This document shows, piece after piece, positions 8,594-19,627 of a stretch of DNA of 64,000 nucleotides (the stretch's first letter is position 1; each line of letters begins with the position of its first letter). Origin of the DNA: Lactobacillus kimbladii (GTDB lineage Bacteria > Bacillota > Bacilli > Lactobacillales > Lactobacillaceae). A program made the translations under genes and the position numbers. The notes beneath the pieces were generated by a model. That model did not search any database, was not told the DNA's origin, and saw only the letters and a program-made list of their open reading frames with translations. The stretch is taken from positions 186,001 to 250,000 of the forward strand of contig NZ_SCMB01000002.1 of the NCBI RefSeq assembly GCF_014323605.1. Direction: 5' to 3'.

Positions 8594-10306
8594 CTAATTA
8601 ATATTTGTGCTTACGAGTAACTCAGCTCTTTGAGCTAAATTAACATATAACTTATTATCACTTACTGATAGTCCCTCGATTTCACGACCAGTATCAAATG
8701 AATAAGTATCCTTTATTTTACCGTTGCGTCCAATCTTAAAGATTAAATCATTAAAGGCTAAATAAAAGTTTTTGTTTTTAGCATCATAGGTAAAGCCCTG
8801 TACTGGAGCGTTGTTATTAACAAAGTTGCCATCAGTTTTTCCTACTAACTTTGGATACCAGTTATCACCGGTACGAGTAAATTCCCAGTATTCATAGCAA
8901 TTATTTTCTGTGTCATGATAAATTGTATACATATCATAGTCAGAAACTATTACACCATTTTGGAAATAACGCGAACTCTTTCCATCATCGATCCAAGTTT
9001 TAATTGTCCAAATTTTATTAATCTGCAAGTCACTTTTACGTATTTGAATTAATTCTTCAGAATCATTTGTATCTTTCAAAGTATTGTCATTGTTTAAAAC
9101 ATAAATGTATTTGTCACTTGAGCCCATAGCTTGTCCGTGACCGATTGGAATATACGGACTAACTTTGATATGTTTAACGTAATTGTTAAACTTCTTCTGG
9201 GTCATATCAAGCAAATGTTGTGAATTATAGGGATTGGTCAATTTGTTCAAATCATAACCAACAATATGACCTGACATTAAATCTGTATGGCTCAAAAGAC
9301 TTGTGTATGTCCAACCATCAGAAACGGTTACTCCTTCGGGAATATGTCCGACACGGTTAATGTTATCATCAGTTGGATCGGCAACACTTAGTAAAACCGG
9401 TTGATAAAACTTGGTTTTCAGTGTCAAATTGCCACTAGTTAAAGTATGTTTACTATCTTCTGGACTATACTCTGTTGGACTAAGATAGTTTAAGGATGAA
9501 CCATAATGAGTTTTCCATGCTTGATAATCATTTGTGCCTGGCTGAGCTTGGAAGGAATTAAATGTATCTGCATCAACAACACCCTCTTTAGTGCTCTTCC
9601 TAACCGTTACTTTGACTGTGACAGTTGTGCCTCCATAAATATATTTCACTTTATATGTTTTAGGAGTACCACAATTTATACTATCTTTAGAAACAATTAC
9701 CTGACTATTGTCAATTACAGTTCCCATGCTATTTGTAACATATGAAATTGCATCTTTTGTTGAAAAGTTATAAAACTCATTGCGAACTAAAGTAACAGTC
9801 TTAGGAACAGCAATTTTGTTTCTGTCAAAGTAATTTTCATTTACATAACCTACTTCACGACCATTAACATAAATACGCCAATAGCGATATTTCTTGGTTT
9901 CGATCAGTTGATCCGACTGAATATGGCTGTACTGAAAATTAATGCCATCAGCTACTTTAGTACTAACTTTGCCGTCTTTAACTTCTTTCCAAACCTTATA
10001 GTTTTTGTTACCGGCAACTTTTGTCATCATAGCAAAACCAGTAACAACCTGTTTTGGCTTAGGCTTAGGTTTAGTATTATCTTGGTTATCTGTACCATTT
10101 TGATTAGTTTGACCAGATTTATTGGTATCAGTATTATCAGAATTTGCATCAGTTGAGCTGTTCGATGATTTATTATTATCATCTTGAACTGGCGGCTGAG
10201 TGCTACTGGAATCTGCCGCAACTGATGTAGTTGAAAAACCGGTATAGATCAATAGTCCGGCAACTATAGTCAGCAAATAGGTTATTATTTTCTTACAAAG
10301 CTTCAA
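8594..10306 (-). CDS. secreted SH3-like/Ig-like protein with beta-propeller-like C-terminus (paralogue 2)
   Basis: Paralogue of the protein at 4769-6295 with the same domain order. After the signal peptide (hydrophobic ITYLLTIVAGLLIYTGF, likely cleavage after SVAA) comes an extra low-complexity linker of about 55 residues rich in Ser, Asn, Asp, Thr and Lys. The SH3-like module (ending YVNGREVGYVNENYF), the Ig-like module (KDAISYVTNSMGTVID) and the C-terminal beta-rich domain then follow. Near-identical blocks include HIKVSPY, GHGQA.GSS, EE..QIRKSD and PVQGFTYD. I chose TTG 10306 as start (570 aa): it has GGAGG seven bases upstream, whereas the upstream ATG at 10360 has none. No wall anchor is seen and the role is unknown. 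Confidence 0.8.
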   Translation of the reverse strand: MKLCKKIITYLLTIVAGLLIYTGFSTTSVAADSSSTQPPVQDDNNKSSNSSTDANSDNTDTNKSGQTNQNGTDNQDNTKPKPKPKQVVTGFAMMTKVAGNKNYKVWKEVKDGKVSTKVADGINFQYSHIQSDQLIETKKYRYWRIYVNGREVGYVNENYFDRNKIAVPKTVTLVRNEFYNFSTKDAISYVTNSMGTVIDNSQVIVSKDSINCGTPKTYKVKYIYGGTTVTVKVTVRKSTKEGVVDADTFNSFQAQPGTNDYQAWKTHYGSSLNYLSPTEYSPEDSKHTLTSGNLTLKTKFYQPVLLSVADPTDDNINRVGHIPEGVTVSDGWTYTSLLSHTDLMSGHIVGYDLNKLTNPYNSQHLLDMTQKKFNNYVKHIKVSPYIPIGHGQAMGSSDKYIYVLNNDNTLKDTNDSEELIQIRKSDLQINKIWTIKTWIDDGKSSRYFQNGVIVSDYDMYTIYHDTENNCYEYWEFTRTGDNWYPKLVGKTDGNFVNNNAPVQGFTYDAKNKNFYLAFNDLIFKIGRNGKIKDTYSFDTGREIEGLSVSDNKLYVNLAQRAELLVSTNIN

Positions 10307-10390
10307 AATATATCCTCCAATATTTAAGTTTACCTTTAAATTATATAATAAAAACCTCATTAAAAAGAATACAAAATTAATACACTTTCA

Positions 10391-10419
10391 TTGACAGCAC
10401 GTAATGTAAGTGATTTAAT
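10391..10419 (+). promoter_or_regulatory. clpP promoter
   Basis: A perfect -35 TTGACA (10391-10396), 17-base spacer and -10 TTTAAT (10414-10419). The transcription start would fall inside the adjoining CIRCE element. Confidence 0.8.
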
Positions 10420-10445
10420 TAGCACTGTACTTGATAGAGTGCTAA
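10419..10445 (+). promoter_or_regulatory. CIRCE element (HrcA operator) upstream of clpP
   Basis: TTAGCACTG, nine bases, then GAGTGCTAA: the 9-9-9 CIRCE architecture with a single mismatch (G for C at position 9). It directly follows the -10 box, so bound HrcA would block transcription of clpP. I see no CtsR heptad repeats here. Confidence 0.88.
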
Positions 10446-10466
10446 TTATATTTAGGAGGTAGAAAG

Positions 10467-11051
10467 ATGCTTGTACCTACAGTTATTGAACAAACTGCTC
10501 GCGGCGAACGCGCATATGACATATATTCACGTTTATTGAAAGACAGAATCATCATGCTAAGTGGTGAAATTAACGATGATATGGCAAATTCAATTATTGC
10601 ACAATTACTATTTCTTGATGCTCAAGACAACACCAAGGACATTTCACTTTACATTAACTCACCTGGCGGTGTAATCACTTCTGGTTTGGCAATCATGGAT
10701 ACCATGAACTTTATTAAATCAGATGTTTCAACCATTGCTATCGGTATGGCAGCCTCTATGGCTTCCATTTTACTGACTAGTGGTGCAAAAGGTAAACGTT
10801 TTGCATTACCTAATTCAACTGTCCTAATTCACCAGCCTTTAGGTGGTGCTCAAGGTCAGCAAACTGATATTCAAATTGCAGCCAATGAGATTTTAAAGAG
10901 CCGTGAAAAGATTAATCGTATTTTACATGAAACTACTGGCCAACCTTTAGAAAAGATTCAAAAGGATACTGAGCGCGATAACTACATGACAGCTCAACAA
11001 GCTAAAGACTATGGTTTAATCGATGAAATTATGGTTAACCAAAAGAAATAA
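10467..11051 (+). CDS. clpP: ATP-dependent Clp protease proteolytic subunit
   Basis: A serine peptidase that forms the tetradecameric chamber used by ClpX, ClpC or ClpE. At 194 residues it has normal length. The nucleophile serine is in GMAASMAS, the histidine in LIHQPLGG, and the aspartate in the following helical region; the oxyanion segment SPGGVITSG is present. TTAGGAGGTAGAAAG precedes the ATG. It is a monocistronic gene with its own CIRCE-controlled promoter and terminator. It would work with the MecA and SpxH adaptor homologues encoded near 61-63 kb. Confidence 0.98.
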   Translation: MLVPTVIEQTARGERAYDIYSRLLKDRIIMLSGEINDDMANSIIAQLLFLDAQDNTKDISLYINSPGGVITSGLAIMDTMNFIKSDVSTIAIGMAASMASILLTSGAKGKRFALPNSTVLIHQPLGGAQGQQTDIQIAANEILKSREKINRILHETTGQPLEKIQKDTERDNYMTAQQAKDYGLIDEIMVNQKK

Positions 11052-11077
11052 ACGTTAGCAATCAGCTTGTATTAAAG

Positions 11078-11111
11078 AAGAAGTCCATCCGCATGGATGG
11101 GTTTCTTTTTT
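11078..11111. terminator. bidirectional terminator between clpP and whiA
   Basis: CCATCC-GCAT-GGATGG stem extended by the AAGAA/TTCTT flanks, with T6 on the plus strand and T-rich sequence on the minus strand. It serves convergent clpP and whiA. Confidence 0.85.
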
Positions 11112-12045
11112 ATTTCTTTATGTTTTCTGCTATATCATGAATTTTTTTAAAACGATGATTGACTCCTGATTTTGATATTGGACCGTCCGGAACTTGCTGT
11201 GCTATTTCTTTGAGTGAAAGTTCCGGTTCATCTAATCTTAGTCTAGCTAAACCCCGCAATTTTTCAGGAATATTCTCTAAGCCAATTTTGCGCTCAATTA
11301 GTTCAATGTCTTCAACCTGCTTGGCTGCAGCATTAGCCGTCTTTTTTAAATTGGCTGTATCACAATTAACAAGCCGATTGACAGAATTCCGCATATCACG
11401 CATAATACGCAGATCCTCGAAAGACAGCATTGCATTTAAGGCTCCAACGATATGTAAAAAGTCACCAATTTTTTCGGCTTCTTTTAGGTATACAATATAA
11501 CCCCGTCGCCTTTTCGTACTTTTAGCATTTAAATTAAAGCGATCATTCATAATCTTGAGTAGGTCATCATTATGATCTTGATAAATAGAATAAATCTCTA
11601 AATGATATCGACTGGTATTAGGATTATTCACACTACCACTGGCTAAAAAAGCGCCCCTAAGGTATGACATTGCCCCTTCACGTGATTTAATAATCCTCTC
11701 TGGAATTCTAGTAATTAAATTTAACGTAGGCGATAAAATTTCTAAATTATTCAGTATTTCTTTAACATGATTTTGCAGTCGTACCAAATACTGGTTATTT
11801 TTCTTAAGCTTCATTTTGCGTGAAACTATTAGTTGTGGTTCCACTTTATACGCAGTCTTTATTAGTGAAAATATCCGTCTGGCAATTGCAGGGTTTTCAG
11901 TAGTAATATCAAGGCTAAACTGATGCTCGTGAAAATTTAAAACGCCATTCATACGCAAACAAGCAGCCAATTCTGCTTTAGCATGTTCAGGGTGAATTGG
12001 CAATGAGGTCAACTCTTTTTTCACATTACTTGCATAGCTAGCCAT
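11110..12045 (-). CDS. whiA: WhiA family DNA-binding protein
   Basis: A 311-residue WhiA-type protein: an N-terminal LAGLIDADG-like region without nuclease function (SYLRGAFLASGSVNNP) and a C-terminal helix-turn-helix (PELSLKEIAQQV... ISKSGVNHRF). In Actinobacteria WhiA is a sporulation regulator; in Bacillus it affects cell division and nucleoid separation. It is the last gene of the conserved rapZ-yvcK-whiA operon, 5 bases after yvcK. GAAGGAATAAGAATA precedes the ATG. Confidence 0.95.
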   Translation of the reverse strand: MASYASNVKKELTSLPIHPEHAKAELAACLRMNGVLNFHEHQFSLDITTENPAIARRIFSLIKTAYKVEPQLIVSRKMKLKKNNQYLVRLQNHVKEILNNLEILSPTLNLITRIPERIIKSREGAMSYLRGAFLASGSVNNPNTSRYHLEIYSIYQDHNDDLLKIMNDRFNLNAKSTKRRRGYIVYLKEAEKIGDFLHIVGALNAMLSFEDLRIMRDMRNSVNRLVNCDTANLKKTANAAAKQVEDIELIERKIGLENIPEKLRGLARLRLDEPELSLKEIAQQVPDGPISKSGVNHRFKKIHDIAENIKK

Positions 12046-12050
12046 TATTC

Positions 12051-13076
12051 TTATTCCTTCCTGCGAGTCATTGCGGCATATGCCAAATTGATGATTTCCT
12101 TAGCTACTTTCCTGCCATCATGAAAAACTAAGCCACTATGTTGGTCAATAAAATCATCAGTGATCACGCGGCAACCCTGCTCACGTAACCCCTTGAAATC
12201 GTTTTTAACGGGTTCAAGATAGGCATCATAATCTTTAGGATTAAACTTGGACATGTCTATTTTGGCGCCGTTGACCAATGTCGTTTTAATATAATGTCCC
12301 CCGAGATGGGCATTGATTACTCTGACATGGTCACAATCTGAAAAGTGATCCGTTTCGCCTAGCTGAGTCATGATATTGCAAATATATATTACTTCTGCAT
12401 TTGTTTTTTTGACTGCTTCTGCTAAATTAGGAATCATCAGATTAGGCAAAATTGAAGTAAACAAACTCCCAGGTCCTAAGACTACAGCATCAGCATTTTT
12501 AATTGCCTCTAAAACAGGTGGTACGGCTTCTGGTTCAGACTTGGAGTTTGTATTAGTAACCCACACCCGTTTAATTCTTTTATCCTTATCAGTAATTTCT
12601 TTTTCACCAGCTTGAATGGAACCATCAACAAACTCAGCGTTAAGCGTTAAGGGCTCATTAGAAGCTGGGAAAATATGTCCGTCCACTTTCATCATTTTAG
12701 ATAAAGACTGGACAGCATCAAAAATGTTGCCGTGCATTTCATTCAAAGCGGCAATAATCAAATTACCAATGGCATGACCAGAGAAAAAGGAATCGGAAGA
12801 ATCAAAACGGTATTGAAAAACGTCTTTTTCTTCTTGGGATATTTCACTTAACGAAACCAAGACATTACGGATATCACCCGGGGGAACAACGTTAATAAAG
12901 TTGCGTATTGAACCAGAAGAACCACCGTCATCTGATACCGTTACAATTGCTGTGATATCAGCATTTTGCTCTTTGAGTGCATTCAAAACAACAGGCAAAC
13001 CGGTACCGCCACCAATAACCACAACCTGGGGTCTCCTGCTTTTACTGGTATGATTTGCTTTTTCATCAAATGTCAT
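12051..13076 (-). CDS. yvcK: YvcK/CofD-like gluconeogenesis factor
   Basis: A 341-residue protein of the CofD-like family. The N-terminal [16 protein letters not shown], the SDDGGSSG loop, and GDIRN and GHAIGN motifs mark the nucleotide-sugar binding site. In Bacillus YvcK binds UDP-GlcNAc and supports cell shape and growth on gluconeogenic carbon. It lies between rapZ and whiA with 4-5 base gaps, so co-translation is likely. AATAGGTGATTAT precedes the ATG. Confidence 0.95.
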   Translation of the reverse strand: MTFDEKANHTSKSRRPQVVVIGGGTGLPVVLNALKEQNADITAIVTVSDDGGSSGSIRNFINVVPPGDIRNVLVSLSEISQEEKDVFQYRFDSSDSFFSGHAIGNLIIAALNEMHGNIFDAVQSLSKMMKVDGHIFPASNEPLTLNAEFVDGSIQAGEKEITDKDKRIKRVWVTNTNSKSEPEAVPPVLEAIKNADAVVLGPGSLFTSILPNLMIPNLAEAVKKTNAEVIYICNIMTQLGETDHFSDCDHVRVINAHLGGHYIKTTLVNGAKIDMSKFNPKDYDAYLEPVKNDFKGLREQGCRVITDDFIDQHSGLVFHDGRKVAKEIINLAYAAMTRRKE

Positions 13077-13080
13077 ATAA

Positions 13081-13959
13081 TCACCTATTTCTAGTGTAAC
13101 GACTGATTTCGCGATGGGTTAGGTCAACCGTGTAATCTTCAGCCAAATCTTTGGCTAATTGGTTTGCAATTGCAACGCTACGGTGCTGTCCACCTGTACA
13201 ACCAATGGCAATAGTCAACTTGCTTTTACCTTCTTTGATATAACCTGGTAAAGCATCTTTTAACAAGTCCAAAAATTTTTGATAAAAGCTGCGCGTTTCC
13301 TTTTTTTCCATCACATAATTGAAAACTCTCTTATCAAGGCCAGTAAAAGGGCGCAATTCCGGTATGTAAAATGGATTAGGCAAAAATCTGACATCCATCA
13401 CAATATCAGCATCAATCGGTATACCATATTTAAAGCCAAATGATAATACTTCAATTGAAAAAGGTTGTTTATGCTGTTTGCTAAACCTATTTGCCAGTTC
13501 TTGTTTCAATTCTTTAGGACTTAAATTAGAAGTATCAATTATGTCATTTGCCCGACTCTTAATGCTGGTTAAAATTCGTCTTTCTTCCTGAATACCATCA
13601 AGTAAGCGACCATTATTGGCTAATGGCGGAACACGCCTTGTTTCTTTATAACGTGCAACTAAAGTATTATCTGCAGCATCTAGAAAAATAATTCTGGTTT
13701 GGACAGTACCATTGTCTTCCAGCGAATTAATTTCATTATCAAGATCTTTATAAAATCGTCTAACACGTAAATCAATTACAACTGCTACTTTAGTAAAATC
13801 ATCCGAATTAACAATTAAGTCCCAAAAACTAGATAAAAGCGATGGAGGTAAATTATCAACCACAAAATAGCCCATATCTTCTAAAGCATGAGAAGCCACG
13901 GTTTTCCCTGCACCACTCATGCCTGTAACAATCAGTAGCTGCTTTTTATGCTTAGCCAT
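13081..13959 (-). CDS. rapZ: RapZ/YvcJ family nucleotide-binding protein
   Basis: A P-loop NTPase of the RapZ (YvcJ) family. It has Walker A GMSGAGKT near residue 14, an arginine-rich DLRVRRFY segment, and the C-terminal [10 protein letters not shown] block. In Escherichia coli RapZ is an RNase E adaptor for GlmZ; in Bacillus YvcJ influences competence. I start at ATG 13959 (292 aa), preceded by GGAGGTCAGCGAAA; an upstream in-frame ATG at 14034 would add 25 unconserved residues overlapping a terminator. It is the first gene of the operon with yvcK and whiA. Confidence 0.95.
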   Translation of the reverse strand: MAKHKKQLLIVTGMSGAGKTVASHALEDMGYFVVDNLPPSLLSSFWDLIVNSDDFTKVAVVIDLRVRRFYKDLDNEINSLEDNGTVQTRIIFLDAADNTLVARYKETRRVPPLANNGRLLDGIQEERRILTSIKSRANDIIDTSNLSPKELKQELANRFSKQHKQPFSIEVLSFGFKYGIPIDADIVMDVRFLPNPFYIPELRPFTGLDKRVFNYVMEKKETRSFYQKFLDLLKDALPGYIKEGKSKLTIAIGCTGGQHRSVAIANQLAKDLAEDYTVDLTHREISRYTRNR

Positions 13960-14018
13960 TTTCGCTGACCTCCTATTACTAAAATTATAACATACCAGGT
14001 GTTTCATTACTTTTTTGG

Positions 14019-14046
14019 CAAAAAAAAAGTTCAAATGAACTTTTTA
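14019..14046 (-). terminator. terminator of the DUF308 gene
   Basis: AAAGTTCA/TGAACTTT hairpin, followed on the minus strand by T8. It separates the DUF308 gene from rapZ. Confidence 0.8.
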
Positions 14047-14049
14047 AAT

Positions 14050-14592
14050 TTATCTGTTGACAAATGCTGCAATTATCTGATTAATACCAAAGATTAGCAA
14101 CCAGAAGGAAACTAGCCAAATCAATGTTAAAGCTGACAACGCTGGATTAAACATCAAACTAATTGCTATCAGTAGCCCTAAGATATTTAATATTAAATTG
14201 AGCCAAAAGAAAAAGGTAGAAATCTTTCTCATATTCCATGAAAAAATGATCCCGGAAATTGAATCAAATAAGAACCAAAAGGCAAACAAATAAGCAATTG
14301 TTAAGCCAGCAGCATCGTAGGAATAGAGAAATAAGATTCCGACGATAATATCAAGCACCCCTGAAACAATCGACAACCAACTGGAAGGGATAAAATACCG
14401 AAAACGACTGTAGAATACCAACCACACGAATCCCTGAACAATAGACACAATAGCAAAAAGCAATACAAAGGCATGAAGTGCTTTACCAGGGTGACGCAAT
14501 AAGAACAGCCCGGCAATTACCATTAAAATACCAGAGATAAATGCTGCCCAATTAAACCCGCGATTTTCTCTGTAACTAGAAAAATTATCCAT
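14050..14592 (-). CDS. DUF308/HdeD-like membrane protein
   Basis: A 180-residue hydrophobic protein with six predicted membrane helices arranged as three pairs, typical of the HdeD/DUF308 family. In enterobacteria HdeD is linked to acid resistance, but no function is proven in lactobacilli. The start ATG 14592 (MDNFSSYREN) follows AAGGAGGAATAGAA; the longer in-frame start at 14622 overlaps that ribosome binding site. The gene lies 50 bases after uvrA and is closed by its own terminator. Confidence 0.85.
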   Translation of the reverse strand: MDNFSSYRENRGFNWAAFISGILMVIAGLFLLRHPGKALHAFVLLFAIVSIVQGFVWLVFYSRFRYFIPSSWLSIVSGVLDIIVGILFLYSYDAAGLTIAYLFAFWFLFDSISGIIFSWNMRKISTFFFWLNLILNILGLLIAISLMFNPALSALTLIWLVSFWLLIFGINQIIAAFVNR

Positions 14593-14642
14593 TTCTATTC
14601 CTCCTTGCGCTTTATTGTACACTTTATCGCAATAAATTAATA

Positions 14643-17495
14643 CTATTTACTTGGCTTTTTATTAGCCTTTTCCGTTAATGACGTGTCACGCTTAAGCACA
14701 GGTTTTAAGTATTGACCAGTGTAACTTTCCTCAACTTGTGCAACCTGTTCCGGAGTTCCAGTAGCAACTATTTTGCCACCACCTTCTCCTCCTTCAGGAC
14801 CTAGGTCAATTAACCAATCAGCATTTTTAATCACATCAAGATTATGTTCAATTATCAAAACGGTATTTCCTTGATCAACCAATCTTTGCAAGACTTCCAG
14901 TAACCGCTTGATATCATCTGTATGCAAGCCAGTTGTCGGTTCATCGAGAATATAGAAATTCTTTCCCGTTGATAACTTTTGCAGTTCAGCAGCAAGCTTC
15001 ATTCTTTGAGCTTCCCCACCAGAAAGAGTAGTCGCAGACTGACCTAATTTGACATAGCCTAGGCCGACATCTACAATCGTTTGCAATTTTCGGGCAATTT
15101 TGGGGATATTCTTAAAAAAGTTGCATGCTTCGCTAATTGTCATATCCAAGACTTGTGCGATATTTTTCTTGCGGTAGGTAACCTCTAAAGTTTCAGAATT
15201 ATAACGACTGCCATGACATACTTCACAAGGAACATAAACGTCCGGTAAAAAGTTCATTTCTATTTTAATAATGCCATCGCCGTGGCAAGCTTCACAACGG
15301 CCGCCTTTAACATTAAAAGAAAAGCGCGCCTTAGTATAACCACGAAGTTTGGCTTCATTTGTTTGGGCAAATAAAGCTCTAATATCATCAAAAACACTGG
15401 TATAGGTAGCAGGATTACTGCGAGGAGTGCGGCCGATCGGACTCTGGTCAATATCAATGATCTTTTCAATGTTTTGGTAGCCACTGATGCTCTTGTATTT
15501 GCCAGGCTTTGTTTGGTTACGATTTAGTTTTTGCGCTAGAGCCCGTTTTAAAATCATATTAACTAATGTTGATTTGCCAGATCCGGAAACTCCAGTAACC
15601 ACAATTAATTTGCCTAAAGGAAATTCAACCTTTAAATTTTTGAGATTATTTTCAGCTGCACCGGTAATTGTAATTTTTTTACCATTACCTTTGCGTCTTT
15701 TTAACGGAACTGGAACAAACTTTTTACCTGCCATATATTGTCCAGTTAGAGATTTTTCATTCTGTTCAACTTCTTCAGGCGTACCAGCAGCCATGACTTC
15801 ACCGCCATAAGTCCCAGCACCCGGACCCATATCGATCAGGTAATCGGCTTGTCTCATAGTCTCGTCATCATGTTCAACTACAATTAAGGAATTACCTAAA
15901 TCACGCATGCGCTTCAAAGCAGCTATCAGCCGGTCATTATCACGCTGATGTAAACCGATTGAAGGCTCATCTAAAACATACATAACACCTGAAAGATTAG
16001 AACCAATTTGAGTCGCAAGTCGGATTCTCTGAGCTTCCCCACCAGATAAAGTATTAGCAGAACGTGACAAGGTCAAATAATCTAGGCCCACACTATTTAA
16101 GAAGGTGAGCCTGTCACGCACCTCCTTAAGTATTGGCTTAGCAATGACAGATTCCTGCTCGTCAAGTTTGATATTATTGAAAAATTCAAGGGCATGACTG
16201 ATTGCCAAATCCGATGCCTCAGCGATATCCTTGCCATTAACTTTAACCGCTAATGCTTTACGATTTAATCTTTTGCCATGACAAGTTGAGCAAGTAAGTT
16301 CTGTCATATATTTGCCCATAACATCTCGCATAAATTTGGACATCGGATGATAATAGCGCCTTTCGACGTTTTCCATAGCACCCTCAAAAGGTGCTGTAGT
16401 ATCATTGACCCCAAAATCACCGGTAACATGAAATTTAATTTTTTTAGTTGAGCCGTGTAAAATTGTTTCTTTTTGCTTCTTAGTCAGCTTAGAAAATGGT
16501 TTATCAAGCGGAATTTTCAGTGCCGCACATGCCTGTTCAAGCATCTCCCCGTAATACTTGGAATTTTTCCAAGGTGCAATTGCACCTTCAGCCAAGGTTT
16601 TGCTTTTATCTGGAACAACTAAATCTTCATCTACTGATAGCTTAACGCCTAAGCCATCACAGTCTGGACAAGCACCAAATGGTGCGTTAAAAGAAAATAG
16701 ACGCGGTTCCATTTCACCTACAGTAAAACCACATTTAGGACAAGCATAGTACTCTGAAAAATTGATCATATCACCACCGATAACATCAACATTCATATAA
16801 CCGTCCGATAAACGCAAAGAAGCTTCTACTGAATCAAAAAGTCGCGAGCGAATACCTTCTTTAACAATTAAACGATCGACAACGATATCAATCGAATGAC
16901 GTTTATTCTTTTCTAAATCGAATTCTTCACCAATCTCATGCATAGTGCCATCGACAATGACACGCACATATCCGGCGCGTTGTACCCGTTTAAAAACTTC
17001 TTTATGAGCGCCTCTTTTAGATCTAATTACTGGTGCCAGGATTTGTATACGACTTCGTTCAGGTAAAGCTAAAATACGATTTACCATCTGCTCGACTGAC
17101 TGGCGCTCAATTAAGGTGCCATCATTTGGACAAACCGGATGCCCAACTCGAGCCCATAATAATCGCAGATAGTCATTGATTTCAGTCACTGTGCCAACTG
17201 TTGACCTGGGATTATGTGAGGTAGTTTTCTGATCAATTGAAATCGCAGGATTTAAACCATCAATAGAATCAACATCAGGTTTGTCCATTTGACCCAAAAA
17301 TTGCCGTGCATAGCTTGATAATGACTGAACATATCTTCTGCGTCCTTCAGCATATAATGTATCAAAAGCTAAAGAACTTTTCCCAGAACCTGACAAACCA
17401 GTAATAACGACCAATTTGTCCTTAGGAATTGACAGGTTAATGTCTTTTAAATTATGTTCACGGGCACCCCGAATAACAATCTTATCATTTACCAT
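14643..17495 (-). CDS. uvrA: excinuclease ABC subunit A
   Basis: The damage-recognition ATPase of nucleotide excision repair. The 950-residue product has two ABC modules (Walker [13 protein letters not shown] and [10 protein letters not shown]; signatures [11 protein letters not shown] and [11 protein letters not shown]) and CxxC zinc sites (CPKCG, CEVCHGS). The start codon overlaps the end of uvrB by 11 bases, so the two are translationally coupled, and the ATG is preceded by AAAGGAAAAGCATTAA. Regulation is expected through the LexA box upstream of uvrB. Confidence 0.98.
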   Translation of the reverse strand: MVNDKIVIRGAREHNLKDINLSIPKDKLVVITGLSGSGKSSLAFDTLYAEGRRRYVQSLSSYARQFLGQMDKPDVDSIDGLNPAISIDQKTTSHNPRSTVGTVTEINDYLRLLWARVGHPVCPNDGTLIERQSVEQMVNRILALPERSRIQILAPVIRSKRGAHKEVFKRVQRAGYVRVIVDGTMHEIGEEFDLEKNKRHSIDIVVDRLIVKEGIRSRLFDSVEASLRLSDGYMNVDVIGGDMINFSEYYACPKCGFTVGEMEPRLFSFNAPFGACPDCDGLGVKLSVDEDLVVPDKSKTLAEGAIAPWKNSKYYGEMLEQACAALKIPLDKPFSKLTKKQKETILHGSTKKIKFHVTGDFGVNDTTAPFEGAMENVERRYYHPMSKFMRDVMGKYMTELTCSTCHGKRLNRKALAVKVNGKDIAEASDLAISHALEFFNNIKLDEQESVIAKPILKEVRDRLTFLNSVGLDYLTLSRSANTLSGGEAQRIRLATQIGSNLSGVMYVLDEPSIGLHQRDNDRLIAALKRMRDLGNSLIVVEHDDETMRQADYLIDMGPGAGTYGGEVMAAGTPEEVEQNEKSLTGQYMAGKKFVPVPLKRRKGNGKKITITGAAENNLKNLKVEFPLGKLIVVTGVSGSGKSTLVNMILKRALAQKLNRNQTKPGKYKSISGYQNIEKIIDIDQSPIGRTPRSNPATYTSVFDDIRALFAQTNEAKLRGYTKARFSFNVKGGRCEACHGDGIIKIEMNFLPDVYVPCEVCHGSRYNSETLEVTYRKKNIAQVLDMTISEACNFFKNIPKIARKLQTIVDVGLGYVKLGQSATTLSGGEAQRMKLAAELQKLSTGKNFYILDEPTTGLHTDDIKRLLEVLQRLVDQGNTVLIIEHNLDVIKNADWLIDLGPEGGEGGGKIVATGTPEQVAQVEESYTGQYLKPVLKRDTSLTEKANKKPSK

Positions 17496-19527
17496 TTAAT
17501 GCTTTTCCTTTTTTCTTAATTGGGCTTCTAGTTGAGCTCTCCAATTCCATGATCGCATCCCGTAAAGTAGCGGCTCCTTCAAAGTCAAGTTTCTTAGCAG
17601 CCTCCTGCATTTGTTTACGCAAGTCTTTAATCATAGTTCTCTTTTGTTTGGCAGTTAATTCATCAAAATTCAAATCGGCAAAACTGTCAGTTTGAGCGTC
17701 TTCATCAGCAACTTTGGTGGCAGAAATAACATCTCTGATTGGTTTAACAATCGTTTTCGGTTTCATGTTATGTTCTTTATTAAACTTGATTTGCAATTGA
17801 CGTCTTCTCTGCGTTGCTTCAATGGCTTGTCGCATTGAATCAGTAATCGTATCAGCATACATTATTACTGCACCATCAGAATTTCTAGAAGCACGACCCA
17901 TTGTCTGAACGAGAGGTCTGTAAGAACGCAAGAATCCCTCTTTATCCGCGTCAAGGATTGCAACCAGCGATACTTCCGGTACATCAATACCTTCACGCAG
18001 CAAGTTAATACCAATTAGAACGTCATATTTACCGGTTCTCAAGTCACGCAATATCTGCATACGTTCCAACGTTTTAACATCTGAATGCAGATACTGCACT
18101 TTAATGCCCAGATCCTTCAAATAATCCGTCAGATCTTCGGCCATTTTTTTCGTTAGAGTAGTAACAAAAACACGTTCATTCTTTTCAATTCGTTTGTTAA
18201 TTTCGGCAACAAGATCATCAATCTGTCCTTCAACCGGTTTTACTTCAATCTTAGGGTCAAGCAAACCTGTCGGTCTGATAATTTGTTCGACTTTGTGATT
18301 TGTTCTCTGCAATTCATAATCACCTGGAGTTGCCGAAACATAAAGAATTTGGTTAACGTGCTTCTCAAATTCAGCGAGTTGCAAAGGTCTGTTATCAAGA
18401 GCAGACGGTAAACGAAAACCATAATCGATCAATGTTTTTTTGCGATTACGATCTCCGTTGTACATTGCCCTTATTTCAGGCATTGTAGCATGAGACTCAT
18501 CAATTAAAATCAAGAAATCATCAGGGAAGAAATCCAGCAAAGTATACGGTGGTTCTCCCTCTTTACGTCCTTCCATATGGCGAGAATAGTTTTCAATACC
18601 ATTGGTATAACCGACTTCGCCCATCATTTCCATGTCAAAAGTCGTACGTTGCTTGATACGTTCGGCTTCTAGCAATTTACCTTGACCCTCAAACTTTTTC
18701 ACTTGAATTTTCATTTCTTGTGAAATTGCTTTAAGAGCCCTTCTCATTTGTTCTTCATTAGTCATAAAGTGAGTAGCCGGAAACAGAGATATACTTTCTC
18801 TTTCACCAATTACTTCACCAGTTAAGGCATCAACTTCTACAATTCTGTCAATTTCATCGCCAAAAAATTCAATTCGATAAGCATGATTAGAATTACCTGC
18901 AGGAAAAACTTCTACAACATCTCCACGAACGCGAAAACGACCACGTTGAAAGTCAATATCATTACGATCATATTGGATATTAACAAAATCACGCAACAGA
19001 GTATTTCTATTATATTCTTCGCCTTCATGAACTGTAATCACACTTGCAGCATATTCTTTAGGATCACCTAAACCATAAATGCACGAAACAGAAGCAACGA
19101 CAATGACATCATTACGTTCCATTAAATCGCTGGTAGCTTGGTGACGCAACTGGTCAATTTCATCATTAATTGCCGAGTCCTTTTCAATATAAGTATCGGA
19201 TTGAGGCACATAAGCTTCAGGTTGATAATAATCATAGTATGACACAAAATAGTCAACAGCATTGTGAGGAAAAAATTCCTTAAATTCACCATATAATTGG
19301 CCAACTAAAGTCTTATTATGAGAAATAACTAAAGTGGGTTTGTTTAATTTTGCAATAATATTGGCCATTGTGAAAGTCTTACCTGTACCAGTAGCACCTT
19401 CTAAGATCTGTTCCTTATAGCCTTTTTTAAAACCAGTAGCTAATTTGTCGATAGCTTGTTGCTGATCACCTGCTGGATTAAATTTTGAAACCAGATCAAA
19501 TTTACGTTCTTCTTGTCGTTTAATCAT
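17485..19527 (-). CDS. uvrB: excinuclease ABC subunit B
   Basis: The DNA helicase-like subunit that verifies lesions and loads UvrC. The 680-residue product contains Walker [11 protein letters not shown], the beta-hairpin segment [15 protein letters not shown], helicase motifs RPTGLLDP and QTMGRASRN, and the C-terminal UVR domain ([18 protein letters not shown]). GAGAGGTTTTTCG precedes the ATG. It is followed by overlapping uvrA. Confidence 0.98.
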   Translation of the reverse strand: MIKRQEERKFDLVSKFNPAGDQQQAIDKLATGFKKGYKEQILEGATGTGKTFTMANIIAKLNKPTLVISHNKTLVGQLYGEFKEFFPHNAVDYFVSYYDYYQPEAYVPQSDTYIEKDSAINDEIDQLRHQATSDLMERNDVIVVASVSCIYGLGDPKEYAASVITVHEGEEYNRNTLLRDFVNIQYDRNDIDFQRGRFRVRGDVVEVFPAGNSNHAYRIEFFGDEIDRIVEVDALTGEVIGERESISLFPATHFMTNEEQMRRALKAISQEMKIQVKKFEGQGKLLEAERIKQRTTFDMEMMGEVGYTNGIENYSRHMEGRKEGEPPYTLLDFFPDDFLILIDESHATMPEIRAMYNGDRNRKKTLIDYGFRLPSALDNRPLQLAEFEKHVNQILYVSATPGDYELQRTNHKVEQIIRPTGLLDPKIEVKPVEGQIDDLVAEINKRIEKNERVFVTTLTKKMAEDLTDYLKDLGIKVQYLHSDVKTLERMQILRDLRTGKYDVLIGINLLREGIDVPEVSLVAILDADKEGFLRSYRPLVQTMGRASRNSDGAVIMYADTITDSMRQAIEATQRRRQLQIKFNKEHNMKPKTIVKPIRDVISATKVADEDAQTDSFADLNFDELTAKQKRTMIKDLRKQMQEAAKKLDFEGAATLRDAIMELESSTRSPIKKKGKALNGK

Positions 19528-19544
19528 CGAAAAACCTCTCGTAG

Positions 19545-19572
19545 AAAAAGTTGGACAAAACAGCCCAACTCT
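19545..19572 (-). terminator. terminator-like hairpin between pgm and uvrB
   Basis: AGTTGG/CCAACT (19550-19555 with 19565-19570), followed on the minus strand by T5. It lies downstream of the putative uvrB promoter, close to the uvrB ribosome binding site, so it may act as a leader attenuator rather than a plain pgm terminator. Confidence 0.55.
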
Positions 19573-19600
19573 TATTTTGACTTATTATATTTTACACTCT

Positions 19601-19614
19601 CGAACGTATTTTCG
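19601..19614 (-). promoter_or_regulatory. LexA/DinR box upstream of uvrBA
   Basis: The minus-strand 14-mer CGAAAATACGTTCG matches the Gram-positive consensus CGAACRNRYGTTYG at 13 of 14 positions. A TATAAT lies about 10 bases downstream on the minus strand, so the box covers the -35 region. Confidence 0.75.
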
Positions 19615-19627
19615 CATCATTTTTGTT

